Source: Aeriscardovia sp.
Lineage (GTDB): Bacteria > Actinomycetota > Actinomycetes > Actinomycetales > Bifidobacteriaceae
NCBI GenBank assembly: GCA_017413255.1
Contig: JAFPUC010000004.1
Location: 84,882 to 145,992, forward strand
DNA length: 61,111 bases
Direction of reading: 5' to 3'
The first letter of the stretch is position 1. The number at the start of each line of letters is the position of its first letter. The notes beneath the pieces were generated by a model. That model did no database searches and was not told where the DNA came from. It saw only the letters and a list, made by a program, of their open reading frames with translations. Below, one piece after another: positions 7,912 to 17,116 of this stretch. The position numbers were made by a program, and so were the translations under genes.

Positions 7912-8775
7912 TTACAGGAAAAGGATTAGAAGGAAGTAAATGCAGGGGGCGGCCATAAGAATGCTGTCGGTTCTGTCCAGAACTCCGCCGTGCCCCCTGA
8001 TGATGTTTCCGTAATCTTTTATTCCAACATCCCTTTTAATCACCGAAGCGCAAAGATCTCCTATAGTTCCCGCCAACGCTCCGCACAGGCCCACTATTAT
8101 GGCTTTCCACCAGTCGTGGGCGAAAGTAGAGCGGAAGAAAATAATCCAAAATATCATTTCCCCTACAACACAGAAAAATATGCTCCCTCCCAGGCCCTCG
8201 TAAGATTTTTTGGGGGAAAGGCGGGGGGTCATCTTATGTCTGCCAAGGGTGGCTCCTACGGTAAGGCCTCCGATATCGCTTAAAGCCGGCAGGAAAATAA
8301 CCATAAATTCCATCCCGTGCTCTGTGCTGTAGGGGATTTGGGAAGCGTGGTAGGAAAGGGGGAGGATGAGGAAGGAAGAGAGAAGGATGATGTAGAGGGC
8401 TATAAACAGGGACGCGCACGCATTTCTCAGCCTTCCCACTGGCCTGTTAAGGTCGCATTCTATGGGAGTGACTGCGGCACCTCTTAAGGCTACTAAAGAT
8501 AAACATACAAAAAGGGAGACCGCCAGAGCGCAGATATGGAGCGGGAAAAGGTAAGTACAACAAAATACTACGGCCGCGCAAACTGCAGTAGTTACGACTG
8601 GCACTTTAATCCCTATAAGCTTACAAGCCCTAAAAAGTTCTATCAGTGCGAGGACTACAAAAATATAAATAAACCAGACAAATCCAAAGGGGGGTAAAAA
8701 GAACAGGCATATCATTATGATGCCTGCCAAAGCAAATCCGACCACTATGGCGGTAGCAAGCTTTCTTCCCGTCAT
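7912..8775 (-). CDS. cdsA: Phosphatidate cytidylyltransferase
   Basis: A 287-residue multi-spanning protein that makes CDP-diacylglycerol from phosphatidate and CTP. The CDP-transferase signature is clear in the C-terminal half: LSPKKSYEGLGGS near residue 196, and SVIKRDVGIKDYGNIIRGHG with GGVLDRTDS near residues 243-270, holding the catalytic aspartates. It lies between frr and lgt, a normal actinobacterial order, with a 15-base gap from frr. Confidence 0.94.
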   Translation of the reverse strand: MTGRKLATAIVVGFALAGIIMICLFFLPPFGFVWFIYIFVVLALIELFRACKLIGIKVPVVTTAVCAAVVFCCTYLFPLHICALAVSLFVCLSLVALRGAAVTPIECDLNRPVGRLRNACASLFIALYIILLSSFLILPLSYHASQIPYSTEHGMEFMVIFLPALSDIGGLTVGATLGRHKMTPRLSPKKSYEGLGGSIFFCVVGEMIFWIIFFRSTFAHDWWKAIIVGLCGALAGTIGDLCASVIKRDVGIKDYGNIIRGHGGVLDRTDSILMAAPCIYFLLILFL

Positions 8776-8790
8776 AAATACCCCTAAAAA

Positions 8791-9345
8791 TTAGACGGTA
8801 AGGATTTCTTTTTCCTTTACTTCCGTCATGGAATCTATCTCATCAGTGAATTTCTTTGTGAGCTTATCAAGATCGGAAAAGATCTGCTCCTCTTCATCTT
8901 CTGTCAGCTCTCCACTTTTGGTCTCGGCCTCTACTTCTTCGCGAGCCTTTCTACGAATGTTTCTGACCGCAATTTTGGCGTCTTCCGCCTTCTTCTTGGC
9001 CATTTTTACGTACTCTTTGCGCCTTTCCTCGGTAAGGGCGGGAAGCACAACCCTTATCACGTTTCCGTCTCTGGAAGGATTTACGCCAAGGTCGCTGTCT
9101 CTAAGCGCCTTTTCAACAGCGCTTGCCTGAGATACGTCAAACGGGCTTATTGCCAGGGATCTGGTATCCGGGGCAGTTATAGAGGCGAGGTTCTTAAGGG
9201 GGGTGGGGGCCCCGTAGTAATTGACTACGATTCCCTCTACCAGGGCCGGATTAGACCTCCCGGTGCGAATTGAAAGGAAGCCTTCTTTAAGGGAATTCAA
9301 GGATTTGCCCATGAGGGCTTTCGGCTCAGTCAAACTCTTGTCCAT
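8791..9345 (-). CDS. frr: Ribosome recycling factor
   Basis: With the start set at ATG 9345, the product has 184 residues, the usual length, and begins MDKSLTEPKALMGKSLNSL. A TTG 42 bases upstream would add 14 residues not typical of the family. RRF splits post-termination ribosomes together with EF-G. The signature FLSIRTGRSNPALVEGI (residues about 24-40) and the helical C-terminus EERRKEYVKMAKKKAEDAK are present. It follows pyrH in the conserved rpsB-tsf-pyrH-frr order. Confidence 0.95.
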   Translation of the reverse strand: MDKSLTEPKALMGKSLNSLKEGFLSIRTGRSNPALVEGIVVNYYGAPTPLKNLASITAPDTRSLAISPFDVSQASAVEKALRDSDLGVNPSRDGNVIRVVLPALTEERRKEYVKMAKKKAEDAKIAVRNIRRKAREEVEAETKSGELTEDEEEQIFSDLDKLTKKFTDEIDSMTEVKEKEILTV

Positions 9346-9420
9346 ATTTTCGCTTTCTGTACCCGTTTGTGTGGAGATTCGCCTCAATTCTATCTCAAAA
9401 GCGCTTCCCCTATCTGAAAT

Positions 9421-10143
9421 CTAGGCCATAGTAGTCTCGCAATCGGATACCAAAGTCCCTATTTCTTCTCCGGAAAGCACCCGTTCCACTGCGTAGGGAG
9501 AATCTATTCCAAACACCCTTATGGGCATTGCGTTATCCCGGGCAAGAGAGAGGGCTGAGGCGTCCATAACGCCAAGATTGTCTACAAGGGCCTTCTGATA
9601 TGAGAGTGTTTTAAACTTTTGGGCGTCTTTGTCTTTTCTTGGATCGGATGAGTAAACCCCGTCCACTCCATTTTTGCCCATCACTACTTCCTGGCATCCT
9701 AGTTCCAATGCCCTTTGGATGGCCACAGTGTCGGTAGAAAAGTAGGGAATGCCGGCGCCTGAACCCAGTATCACCACCCTCCCCTTCTCCATATGCCTTA
9801 TGGCCCTTAGAGGAATATAAGGCTCGGCCACCTGAATCATGGTAATGGCGCTCTGCACCCTCACCACCTGCCCTTCCTGCTCTAGAAAGTCAGCCAGGGC
9901 AAGGCAGTTCATCATAGTGCCAAGCATCCCTATGTAGTCGGCCCTGGATCTGTCGAAACCGGATTGGGAGAGTTCCTTTCCCCTAAAGAAGTTGCCCCCT
10001 CCGGCCACGATCGCGATCTCCACACCTTTCTGAGAGGCTGCCTTTACTTCCTTTGCAAGGGGGCGGAGAGTCTTTACGTCGATTCCAACTTTCTCTCCTC
10101 CCAGCGACTCTCCAGAAAGTTTCAAAAGTACACGCTTAGCCAC
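9421..10143 (-). CDS. pyrH: Uridylate kinase
   Basis: A 240-residue bacterial UMP kinase that makes UDP from UMP and ATP. It shows LLKLSGESLGG at the N-terminus, AIVAGGGNFFRG near residue 46, YIGMLGTMMNCLAL and the ATP-site region MGKNGVDGVYSSDPRKD. I chose GTG at 10143 because AGGA lies six bases upstream; the GTG two codons earlier would sit directly on that site. It follows an intrinsic terminator after tsf, so it may be transcribed by readthrough or from its own promoter. Confidence 0.95.
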   Translation of the reverse strand: MAKRVLLKLSGESLGGEKVGIDVKTLRPLAKEVKAASQKGVEIAIVAGGGNFFRGKELSQSGFDRSRADYIGMLGTMMNCLALADFLEQEGQVVRVQSAITMIQVAEPYIPLRAIRHMEKGRVVILGSGAGIPYFSTDTVAIQRALELGCQEVVMGKNGVDGVYSSDPRKDKDAQKFKTLSYQKALVDNLGVMDASALSLARDNAMPIRVFGIDSPYAVERVLSGEEIGTLVSDCETTMA

Positions 10144-10156
10144 TTCCACTCCTGAC

Positions 10157-10182
10157 TAAAAAAATGGGGGGAAGCTCCCCCC
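10157..10182 (-). terminator. Intrinsic terminator between tsf and pyrH
   Basis: On the minus strand GGGGGG-AGCTT-CCCCCC is followed by one A and then seven T residues. It lies seven bases after the tsf stop and eight bases before the first GTG of pyrH. It should reduce pyrH-frr-cdsA-lgt expression relative to rpsB-tsf. Confidence 0.85.
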
Positions 10183-10188
10183 TGCCTT

Positions 10189-11061
10189 CTATTCTTCGGC
10201 TTTTTTGCTTTCTTCCTCGCCTTTGCCAACTTCTATTCTGAGGAAGGCGGTAATGGTTCCCCCCGCCTCTTTGACAATTTGGCCTACGGTCTTGGAAGGA
10301 TCTTTTACAAACTTTTGATCCAGCAAGACGGTCTCTTCGTAGAAGGACTTGATTCTCCCCTCTACGATCTTGCCTATTATGGCTTCCTTCTTGCCTTCCT
10401 GCTTTGCCTTGCCCTCTGCGATCCTGCTTTCGCTCTCTATTACGTCTGCAGGAACATTCTCTTCGCTGAGCCAGAAGGGGCTCATGGCTGAAACCTGAAG
10501 GGCTACGTCATGAGCTACCTTGGCCCCGTTTTCATCGCTGGCCACCAAGGCCACGATAGAGGGGGGAAATTCTGCAGACTTCTTGTGGGCATAGAGGTTC
10601 ACTTCCTCTCCCTCTACTCTTCCCACCTGGCCCAGCTTTATGTTCTCTTTGAAAAGGGCGGCGGCAGAATCGATTATTTCCTTTACCGACTCTTCTTTGC
10701 CCTTGGCTTCAAGAAGTTCTACGCGGTCTGCAGCCTTGACTTCTACTGCGATCTGCAAAATCTTTTCGGCGTAGGACACAAACTGGGGGGTCTTGGCTAC
10801 AAAATCGGTCTCAGTGTTGAGTTCGATTGCGTAACCTACCTTCTTTCCGCCTTCTTCCACAATCTTGGCAAGGGCGAGGCCCTCCTGGGCCTTTCTTCCT
10901 TCCCTCTTGCCGGCGGCCTGCACGCCTTTTTCCCTCAGGATTTCCTTAGCCCTGTCTACGTCGCCTTCAGCTTCTTCCAGGGCCTTCTTTACGTCTACCA
11001 TTCCGGCTCCGGTATCGGAGCGGACTTTCTTTATCAGATCTAAAGATATCTTTTTTGCCAT
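10189..11061 (-). CDS. tsf: Translation elongation factor Ts
   Basis: A 290-residue EF-Ts, the nucleotide exchange factor for EF-Tu. It starts with the UBA-like domain VRSDTGAGMVDVKKALEEAE (residues 13-32), then has ELNTETDFVAKTPQF near residue 78 and VALQVSAM in the core. The C-terminus has a short Lys/Glu tail. It lies six bases after rpsB and is closed by a strong terminator. Confidence 0.97.
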   Translation of the reverse strand: MAKKISLDLIKKVRSDTGAGMVDVKKALEEAEGDVDRAKEILREKGVQAAGKREGRKAQEGLALAKIVEEGGKKVGYAIELNTETDFVAKTPQFVSYAEKILQIAVEVKAADRVELLEAKGKEESVKEIIDSAAALFKENIKLGQVGRVEGEEVNLYAHKKSAEFPPSIVALVASDENGAKVAHDVALQVSAMSPFWLSEENVPADVIESESRIAEGKAKQEGKKEAIIGKIVEGRIKSFYEETVLLDQKFVKDPSKTVGQIVKEAGGTITAFLRIEVGKGEEESKKAEE

Positions 11062-11067
11062 ATGAAC

Positions 11068-11856
11068 CTACTTAGTTTCCTGTCCCTGACCCGAGAGAAG
11101 GTCGGTTTCCCACTCGGCCAGAGGCTGTTGGGCAGATTCCTTTTCCGAGTTCTTGGAGCGCCCTGCCTGAAGCAGACCCTCGGCCACGGCGTCTGCCATA
11201 AGGGTGGTAAGAAGCGTAATGCTGCTTATAGAGTCGTCGTTGGCGGGGATGGGGTAGTCGATCTTGTCGGGATCGGAATTGGTATCGGCAAGGGCCACCA
11301 CGGGGATGTGAAGCTTTCTTGCCTCATCTACTGCAAGGGCTTCCTTGTTGGTATCAATGACAAAAAGGGCCTGGGGAAGGCGGTTCATGTCCCTAATGCC
11401 CCCAAGTTCCTTTACAAGCTTGTTTTTCTCCCTCTCAAGGAGCAAAAGCTCCTTTTTGGTAAGCCCTGAAGCGCGCAGCTCGTCAAAGTCCATGTCTTCT
11501 AGCTCTTTCATGCGAGCCACCCTCTTGCTGACGGTTTGGAAGTTGGTGAGCATTCCGCCCAGCCAGCGATCGGAAACATAAGGCATCCCCACCCTGGAAG
11601 CCTGCTTTTCTACTACCTCTACGGACTGCTTTTTAGTTCCTACAAAAAGAACTACCCCGCCTCGAGAGGCCAACCTCTTTAGGAAGGCGTAGGCCTGGTT
11701 TATTCCGTCTATGGTCTTAAAGAGATTTATGATGTTGATTCCGCCCTCCTGCATGAGGATGTAGGGCTTCATCTTGGGGTTCCACCTGGAAGTCTGGTGC
11801 CCGAACTGGACTCCCGCTTCCAAGAGCTGAGTGGCAGTGACTTTTACCTCTGCCAT
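11068..11856 (-). CDS. rpsB: 30S ribosomal protein S2
   Basis: The start at ATG 11856 is supported by AGGAGGAGTC just upstream and gives a 262-residue S2 beginning [20 protein letters not shown]. Family motifs include [40 protein letters not shown] and [14 protein letters not shown]2 binds the 30S subunit late, near S1. It heads the rpsB-tsf operon. The 12 codons in frame upstream do not look like S2. Confidence 0.97.
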   Translation of the reverse strand: MAEVKVTATQLLEAGVQFGHQTSRWNPKMKPYILMQEGGINIINLFKTIDGINQAYAFLKRLASRGGVVLFVGTKKQSVEVVEKQASRVGMPYVSDRWLGGMLTNFQTVSKRVARMKELEDMDFDELRASGLTKKELLLLEREKNKLVKELGGIRDMNRLPQALFVIDTNKEALAVDEARKLHIPVVALADTNSDPDKIDYPIPANDDSISSITLLTTLMADAVAEGLLQAGRSKNSEKESAQQPLAEWETDLLSGQGQETK

Positions 11857-11995
11857 GACTCCTCCTGTTTCTGTCGGTTTAATCCATGGCATCTAAGCGC
11901 GGAAGGTCCGACCGACATAGATTGCCGCACGCCATAGAGAAAAAGGCTTTCCCGCCCGCGGCATGGGGGGAATTTCAATAAGATTTTAGCAAGCG

Positions 11996-12475
11996 CTAGA
12001 TATTTCGTATGGCAGCCTGGGCCCTTGCCTTTTCCCTTCCTTCCAGCCGGTCGGTAAACAGGTGCCCGTCAAGGTGGTCGCACTCGTGCTGAATCATGCG
12101 TGCCATAAGGCCTTTGCCTTCAACTACGACCTTCCTTCCATCCAAATCCATTCCAGTTGCCCTGGCAAAATTGCTTCTTTGAAGGGAAAACCAGAGGCCC
12201 GGAAGAGAGAGGCATCCTTCTTCCCCATCCTGCTGGCCTGACCGATAAGTGATATGGGGATTTATTATGTACCCCACCCTTCCGCCTACGTTATAGGAAA
12301 AGATTCGAAGAAGCACTCCAACCTGGTTTGCGCTGAGCCCTGCCCGCCCCGGGTCATCTACAGTATCTAGCATGTCTCTTACCAGATCCCTTATGCTTTG
12401 GTCTACCTTTTCCACTTCCTGGCACTTTGTGCGCAGTATCGGATCGGGCACGGTGTTAATAGTCAGCAAAGCCAA
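11996..12475 (-). CDS. def: Peptide deformylase
   Basis: A 159-residue metalloenzyme that removes the formyl group from nascent N-termini. The three class motifs are present: GLSANQVG near residue 46 (motif 1), EGCLSLPG near residue 86 (motif 2, metal Cys) and HECDHLDG near residue 128 (motif 3, two metal His and the catalytic Glu). It starts with LLTINTVPDPILRTKC, as in other Def proteins. It is monocistronic, 139 bases upstream of rpsB on the same strand. Confidence 0.95.
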   Translation of the reverse strand: MALLTINTVPDPILRTKCQEVEKVDQSIRDLVRDMLDTVDDPGRAGLSANQVGVLLRIFSYNVGGRVGYIINPHITYRSGQQDGEEGCLSLPGLWFSLQRSNFARATGMDLDGRKVVVEGKGLMARMIQHECDHLDGHLFTDRLEGREKARAQAAIRNI

Positions 12476-12523
12476 AATTTCTCCTTATCTTCAAATTAAA
12501 ACCGGATTGGTCTGCCCTTCCTA

Positions 12524-12551
12524 TTGCTAAAGAAGAAAAACCCGCTACAAT
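12524..12551 (+). promoter_or_regulatory. Promoter of tRNA-Asn
   Basis: TTGCTA (12524-12529), 16-base spacer, TACAAT (12546-12551). It is 11 bases before the mature 5' end of tRNA-Asn, and divergent from def. Confidence 0.65.
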
Positions 12552-12562
12552 GGTACATGTAT

Positions 12563-12635
12563 TCCCGCGTAGCTCAGTTGGCAGAGCGTTCGACTGTTAA
12601 TCGAAAAGTCGCCGGTTCAAGTCCAGCCGCGGGAG
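12563..12635 (+). tRNA. tRNA-Asn (anticodon GTT)
   Basis: A 73-base cloverleaf: acceptor TCCCGCG/CGCGGGA, D arm AGCTCAGTTGGCAGAGC, anticodon stem-loop TTCGA-CTGTTAA-TCGAA, T loop TTCAAGT, discriminator G. The T stem GCCGG/CCAGC contains a C51-A63 mismatch. CCA is not encoded. A perfect intrinsic terminator follows. Confidence 0.95.
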
Positions 12636-12640
12636 CGGAT

Positions 12641-12662
12641 CCGCGCTAAGGCGCGGTTTTTT
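12641..12662 (+). terminator. Intrinsic terminator of tRNA-Asn
   Basis: CCGCGC-TAAG-GCGCGG followed by six T residues, starting five bases after the tRNA. It also lies just beyond the stop of the convergent lipoprotein gene. Confidence 0.92.
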
Positions 12663-12665
12663 ATT

Positions 12666-13979
12666 TCAGAGCCCGGCCTGGGTGGGGGAGACAAATCCCG
12701 TCTCTATCAGGACCTTTTTGAAATTATTTTCGTCCACCGTTATAGCTTCAACGCTCTGCGCGGAGGGCGAAGCATCCTTTTCTTCCTTCATGCACGCCGC
12801 CGCTATCGCGGAAGCCAAAGAACTTCTGTTTACCAGGCCCGTAGACCACTCTCTCGCGTTTACCACATTTTGAAGAGCCGGCGAAAGCGCGCCAAAACCT
12901 ATTAAAATAGGCCAACTTTGAGCTTTTCTCTCCTTTATAAGGGCCTTTGCCACTTCCTTTTGGGCTTCGGGCCCCATAGACAAGGGCGGGGAGGGCGGCG
13001 CCTGCTTTTTTACTTCCTTTTGCTGATTTGACTGTGAAAGAGCGGTGTTGGCATCGGCCACGGTTCCCTGGTAGCCCATATTCTTCAGCACCCCCCCTAT
13101 CTGAGTGGCCACAAAGTCATTGCAGGCTATAACGGCGCCGATATTTGGGAGGAGGTTTGGGGAAATTGTTTCTTTTAGAGGTGAAAGATATGAATTTTCC
13201 GTTTCCCTCGCCTGATCTATAACCTTTTTGAGATTTTTTTGAAGCGCCTCCTTGGTTGTGACGTCCACCATGAGATCTTGCCAATTTTGCCCATTCCATG
13301 CCGGATCGTAAATAAGTTTCCGTTCAAAGTAGGAAGAAAGCTGAGACCACATGCCTTCAAAAAGCTCGTGGCAGTCCTGCCGGCTTTGCGGAGAAGAAAC
13401 TGAGGGAAGGAGGATAAGCAGGGGAAAAGGAGTTATGGGGGTGAGGCGGTAGTTTTTAATTTTTGCAAGCAGGGAAGAGGCCTCCATCTTTCCTATTTCA
13501 TACATTGAAGGAAGGGAAATGGAACTGGAAAAGCCGGGGAGCGTAGTTACAAACGAGGCTTTGGACGAAGAAAGGGCTTTTGAGAGGGCGGGGGAAGGGA
13601 GGGGGGAAAGAAGGTTTCCGAACTGCTGCCTTGAAATTTCAGGCTCTCCTGCCGGAAAAACCACGTCTATGCTACCCTTCCCGGACTTTTCTACATCCTG
13701 GATTTCCTGCTCTAAGCCCACCTCTTGCACGCTTATCTGCTGCTGATCTACTCCGTTTTTCTCCAGGCCTTCTTCAACCGATTTTGCCACATTCTGCCAT
13801 GTATTTACCGGAGAAAAACTGTTTTGCCACGAAGGTATGTAGATGGAAACGGGCTTGTCGGGCTTAATGGAGTGGGCTGAAAGCACAGGCTTGGGCCGCG
13901 CCTGGCCGCATCCGGCCAAAACAAGCACGCAGGCCCCAATTAAGGCCACTCCCCCTTTTTTCAGCCGTCCATGAGCCAT
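12666..13979 (-). CDS. Lipoprotein with periplasmic-binding-protein-like fold
   Basis: The 437-residue product has a lipoprotein signal: basic N-terminus, hydrophobic stretch VALIGACVLVLAGC, with the lipidated Cys near residue 24. Two lobes of alternating strand/helix pattern follow, and AVIACNDFVATQIGGVLKNM near residue 285 resembles the sugar-binding type-1 periplasmic domains (D-x-A-N-D segment). No permease or ATPase is adjacent, so ligand and partner are unknown. It could serve a distant ABC importer or a sensor. A Gln/Lys/Pro-rich insertion follows residue 320. Confidence 0.7.
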   Translation of the reverse strand: MAHGRLKKGGVALIGACVLVLAGCGQARPKPVLSAHSIKPDKPVSIYIPSWQNSFSPVNTWQNVAKSVEEGLEKNGVDQQQISVQEVGLEQEIQDVEKSGKGSIDVVFPAGEPEISRQQFGNLLSPLPSPALSKALSSSKASFVTTLPGFSSSISLPSMYEIGKMEASSLLAKIKNYRLTPITPFPLLILLPSVSSPQSRQDCHELFEGMWSQLSSYFERKLIYDPAWNGQNWQDLMVDVTTKEALQKNLKKVIDQARETENSYLSPLKETISPNLLPNIGAVIACNDFVATQIGGVLKNMGYQGTVADANTALSQSNQQKEVKKQAPPSPPLSMGPEAQKEVAKALIKERKAQSWPILIGFGALSPALQNVVNAREWSTGLVNRSSLASAIAAACMKEEKDASPSAQSVEAITVDENNFKKVLIETGFVSPTQAGL

Positions 13980-14084
13980 CGTTTATAAAGCTTTCCTCGA
14001 AAGATATTAATTTGAGCTCTGCAGGGTTTAATATTATTAGAAATCAAATACTACTTCATCTTAACGGCTTTGTCGGGAGGTTTA

Positions 14085-15890
14085 ATGAAAAAAGAGAGCG
14101 CCTCACCTCTGATTTACGAGACGTCTCCTGGAGACAACTTGTTTTCCATCCTGCAAAAGCGGGCACAGCAATCGCCTGACGGTGAATTCATAAAGTATAA
14201 AGACGAAGTCGGTAAATGGCAGTCTTTTTCAGCCGCAGAATTTCTGGACCTGACCAAGTTAATAGCCAGGGGCCTCATTTCCAGGGGTTTTAAAAAGGGG
14301 GATGCGCTGGCAATCCTCTCTTCCACCCGCTGGGAATGGACGGCGTTTGACTACGCGGCCCTGAGCATCGGGATGGTGGTGATACCCATATACCAAACCG
14401 ATTCTCCCCTTCAGATTAAAAACATTTTAAACGACACCGGGGCCAAAATCCTGATTGCAGAAGATAGGGTGCAAAGGGAGAAAATAGCGGAAATACAGTC
14501 GGATCTTCCGTTTATGAAGTCTGAGTGGATGATAGACGAGGGAGCCCTGGCCACTTTTTGCGAACTGGGGAAGGCCGTGGCTGAAGAAGAGTGGGAAAAA
14601 AGGGCAGAAGAAGTAAAAGAGACGGATCTGGCTACTATCGTCTACACTTCAGGGTCTACCGGCGAATCCAAAGGAGCCGAGCTCACACATGGAATGCTTT
14701 GCTGCAATGCCTACAGCATCTGCATGACAGTGCCGCAAATCTGCTATCAGGATCAGGGCTGCTACCTTTGCTTCCTTCCCCTTGCGCATATCTTTGCAAG
14801 GGCCATGCAATTTGCAGTCACTGCCTGCTCCCTTTCCCTTGCGCTGGTGGGAGATACAAAAACTCTCCTAGACGATTTTAGAAAGGTCAATCCCACCCTG
14901 ATTTTGGGGGTGCCCAGGGTATTTGAAAAGATCTACAATGCCGCCACCCAAAAGGCCGGCAAGGGAGCTTCCTCTTCGGTATTTAAAAAAGCCGTAAGGG
15001 CTGCGAAAAATTGGTCAAAATACCAACAGGAAAAAAGGCCCATTCCCACCATGGTCGAATACAGAAAGAGGTTCTATTCAAAAATCGTATACAAAAAGAT
15101 TCTGAAGGCCTTAGGGAAACGGGCGAGTTTTGCCGTAACTGGAGGAGCTCCGATAGATAGGGGCCTTTCTTCCTTCTTTAACGGCATAGGGCTGCCCCTT
15201 CTGGAAGGGTACGGTCTTACCGAGTGCTGCCCGTGCGTTTTAAATCCCGTGGAAGGCTATAAGGTGGGAAGCGCCGGAAAACCCATAGCTTCGTGCTCTA
15301 TAGCTGTGAGCGAGGAAGGGGAGGTACTTATAAAAGGCCCCATGGTGTTTAGGGGATACCACAATGACCCGGAGCTGACGGCCAAAGTCATGGATGAAGA
15401 GGGCTGGTTTCACACCGGGGATCTGGGAGAAATAGACGAAGACGGGTTTTTATTTATCACCGGAAGAAAAAAAGATCTGATAATTACTGCCGGAGGGAAG
15501 AACGTATGCCCCTCCCTTTTGGAGGCGGCAATGAAACTTTGCCCGCTTGTAGAAGAGTGCGCAGTTATAGGAGATAAAAAGCCCTTCGTCTCAGCCCTAA
15601 TCACCTTAAATCTCGGGGCAGTAAATGAATTTCTCGCCTCAAGAAACCTTCCTAAGCAAGAAAGCCTAAAGGAAGCCTCTCAAAATCCCCTCGTCTATAA
15701 CTGCATCCTCAGAGCCGTAGATAAGGCCAACGAAAAGGTGTCAAGGGCCGAATCGATAAGGAAATTTTTGATTTTGCCCTCTGAATTCAGCGTAGAAAAC
15801 GAGCTGCTTACCCCGTCGATGAAAATACGCAGGGAGGCGATAACCAAGAGGTTTAAAGGGGAAATAGAAAAGAAAATCTACTCGCGCTAG
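14085..15890 (+). CDS. fadD: Long-chain fatty acid-CoA ligase (AMP-forming)
   Basis: A 601-residue adenylate-forming enzyme that activates fatty acids via acyl-AMP. It has the AMP-binding P-loop TIVYTSGSTGESKGAELTH near residue 185 (the usual Pro before Lys-Gly is Ser), GYGLTECCP near 385, and HTGDLGEIDEDGFLFITGRK near 445. The start is ATG 14085, since GGGAGG lies four bases upstream. It diverges from the lipoprotein gene and overlaps clpP2 by four bases at the 3' ends. The exact fatty acid cannot be read from sequence. Confidence 0.92.
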   Translation: MKKESASPLIYETSPGDNLFSILQKRAQQSPDGEFIKYKDEVGKWQSFSAAEFLDLTKLIARGLISRGFKKGDALAILSSTRWEWTAFDYAALSIGMVVIPIYQTDSPLQIKNILNDTGAKILIAEDRVQREKIAEIQSDLPFMKSEWMIDEGALATFCELGKAVAEEEWEKRAEEVKETDLATIVYTSGSTGESKGAELTHGMLCCNAYSICMTVPQICYQDQGCYLCFLPLAHIFARAMQFAVTACSLSLALVGDTKTLLDDFRKVNPTLILGVPRVFEKIYNAATQKAGKGASSSVFKKAVRAAKNWSKYQQEKRPIPTMVEYRKRFYSKIVYKKILKALGKRASFAVTGGAPIDRGLSSFFNGIGLPLLEGYGLTECCPCVLNPVEGYKVGSAGKPIASCSIAVSEEGEVLIKGPMVFRGYHNDPELTAKVMDEEGWFHTGDLGEIDEDGFLFITGRKKDLIITAGGKNVCPSLLEAAMKLCPLVEECAVIGDKKPFVSALITLNLGAVNEFLASRNLPKQESLKEASQNPLVYNCILRAVDKANEKVSRAESIRKFLILPSEFSVENELLTPSMKIRREAITKRFKGEIEKKIYSR

Positions 15891-16513
15891 GCTTTCCTGC
15901 GCTCCAAAATTTCGTCTACGATGCCGTAGTCTTTAGCTTCCTGGGCGGTGAGGATGGTATCTAGCTCTATATCCTTTCCGATCTTTTCCTCGCTTTGACC
16001 GGTGTGCTTGGCCAAAGTCTTTTCAAGCCACTTACGCATCCTGAGCATCTCTTTTGCCTGGATCTCTATTTCGCTGGCCTTTCCAAAGCTTTCGCCCATG
16101 GCGGGCTGGTGGATGAGGACTCTGGCATTGGGAAGAATTAGCCTTTTTCCCTTGGCGCCGGCGGCTAAAATTACCGAAGCCGCGCTTGTAGCCTGCCCCA
16201 AACACACCGTCGACACGTCGGGCTTTACGTACTGCATGGTGTCATAAATAGCCGTCATAGCTGTCATAGAGCCCCCGGGGGAGTTGATGTAAATGGTGAT
16301 GTCTCGGTTGGGATCCTGGCTTTCCAAAACTAAAAGCTGGGCCATGATATCGTCAGCGCTGGCATCGTCTACCTGCACTCCCATGAAAATTATTCGCTCT
16401 TCAAAAAGCCTTGAATAAGGATCGGCTCTTTTTACGCCGTAAGGCGTCCTCTCCTCAAATTCGGGAAGGATGTAGCGATCCTGGAAGCTCTCAAACCCTG
16501 TAGGATTTCTCAT
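15887..16513 (-). CDS. clpP2: ATP-dependent Clp protease proteolytic subunit 2
   Basis: A 208-residue ClpP with the actinobacterial ClpP2 form of the serine motif (LGQATSAASVILAAGAKGKR, catalytic Ser near 114), His in RVLIHQP and the downstream Asp. Actinobacteria carry two ClpP proteins that form a mixed tetradecamer with ClpX or ClpC. It lies four bases after clpP1 and its last four bases overlap fadD tail to tail. Confidence 0.95.
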   Translation of the reverse strand: MRNPTGFESFQDRYILPEFEERTPYGVKRADPYSRLFEERIIFMGVQVDDASADDIMAQLLVLESQDPNRDITIYINSPGGSMTAMTAIYDTMQYVKPDVSTVCLGQATSAASVILAAGAKGKRLILPNARVLIHQPAMGESFGKASEIEIQAKEMLRMRKWLEKTLAKHTGQSEEKIGKDIELDTILTAQEAKDYGIVDEILERRKA

Positions 16514-16517
16514 TCTC

Positions 16518-17108
16518 TTATCCTTCCAAACTATCGGGCGAAGAGATTACGTGATCTACAAATCCATAATCCAAAGCCTGCTGAGCTGTAAACCAATGAT
16601 CGTAGGCGTTATCCTCGTAAATCTGTTCTACGCTCTTGCCGGTCTGCTTGGCCGTAATTTCCGAGAGGGTCTTTTTCATGTCCATAATCAGCTCTGCATT
16701 TACGCGCACATCCGTTTCCGTGCCGCCTATCCCTCCCGCAGGCTGGTGCATCAAAACCCTGGCGTGCGAAGTTATATACCTCTTGCCTTTAGCTCCGCTT
16801 GAGAGAAGAAACTGGCCCATGGAAGCTGCCATGCCCACCGCCACGGTAGCCACATCCGGAGATACAAGCTGCATCGTGTCATATATGGCCATGCCGGCTG
16901 TAATGGAGCCGCCGGGGGAGTTGATGTAGAGCCAAATATCCTGTTTGGGGTTTTGATGGGCGAGCATTAGCATTTCAGCGCAGATGACGTTTGCGTTTTC
17001 GTCTTTCACTTCTCCCGCCAGCCATATGATTCTGTTTTTGAGAAGCTGCCTGAATATGGGATGCCCTCCGGGGAGCATTTCCTCATCCCCCTCATTTAAT
17101 TGAGACAA
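16518..17108 (-). CDS. clpP1: ATP-dependent Clp protease proteolytic subunit 1
   Basis: A 196-residue ClpP with the classical catalytic segment [20 protein letters not shown] (Ser near residue 95) and [12 protein letters not shown] with the active His. [18 protein letters not shown] forms the substrate groove. It follows tig after eight bases and precedes clpP2, so chaperone and protease are probably co-transcribed. Confidence 0.95.
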   Translation of the reverse strand: MSQLNEGDEEMLPGGHPIFRQLLKNRIIWLAGEVKDENANVICAEMLMLAHQNPKQDIWLYINSPGGSITAGMAIYDTMQLVSPDVATVAVGMAASMGQFLLSSGAKGKRYITSHARVLMHQPAGGIGGTETDVRVNAELIMDMKKTLSEITAKQTGKSVEQIYEDNAYDHWFTAQQALDYGFVDHVISSPDSLEG

Positions 17109-17116
17109 ATTTTCTC

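Noticed and set aside
9346..9387. Upstream TTG start for frr
   Set aside because: It would add 14 residues not usual in ribosome recycling factor, and the shorter form has the family length.
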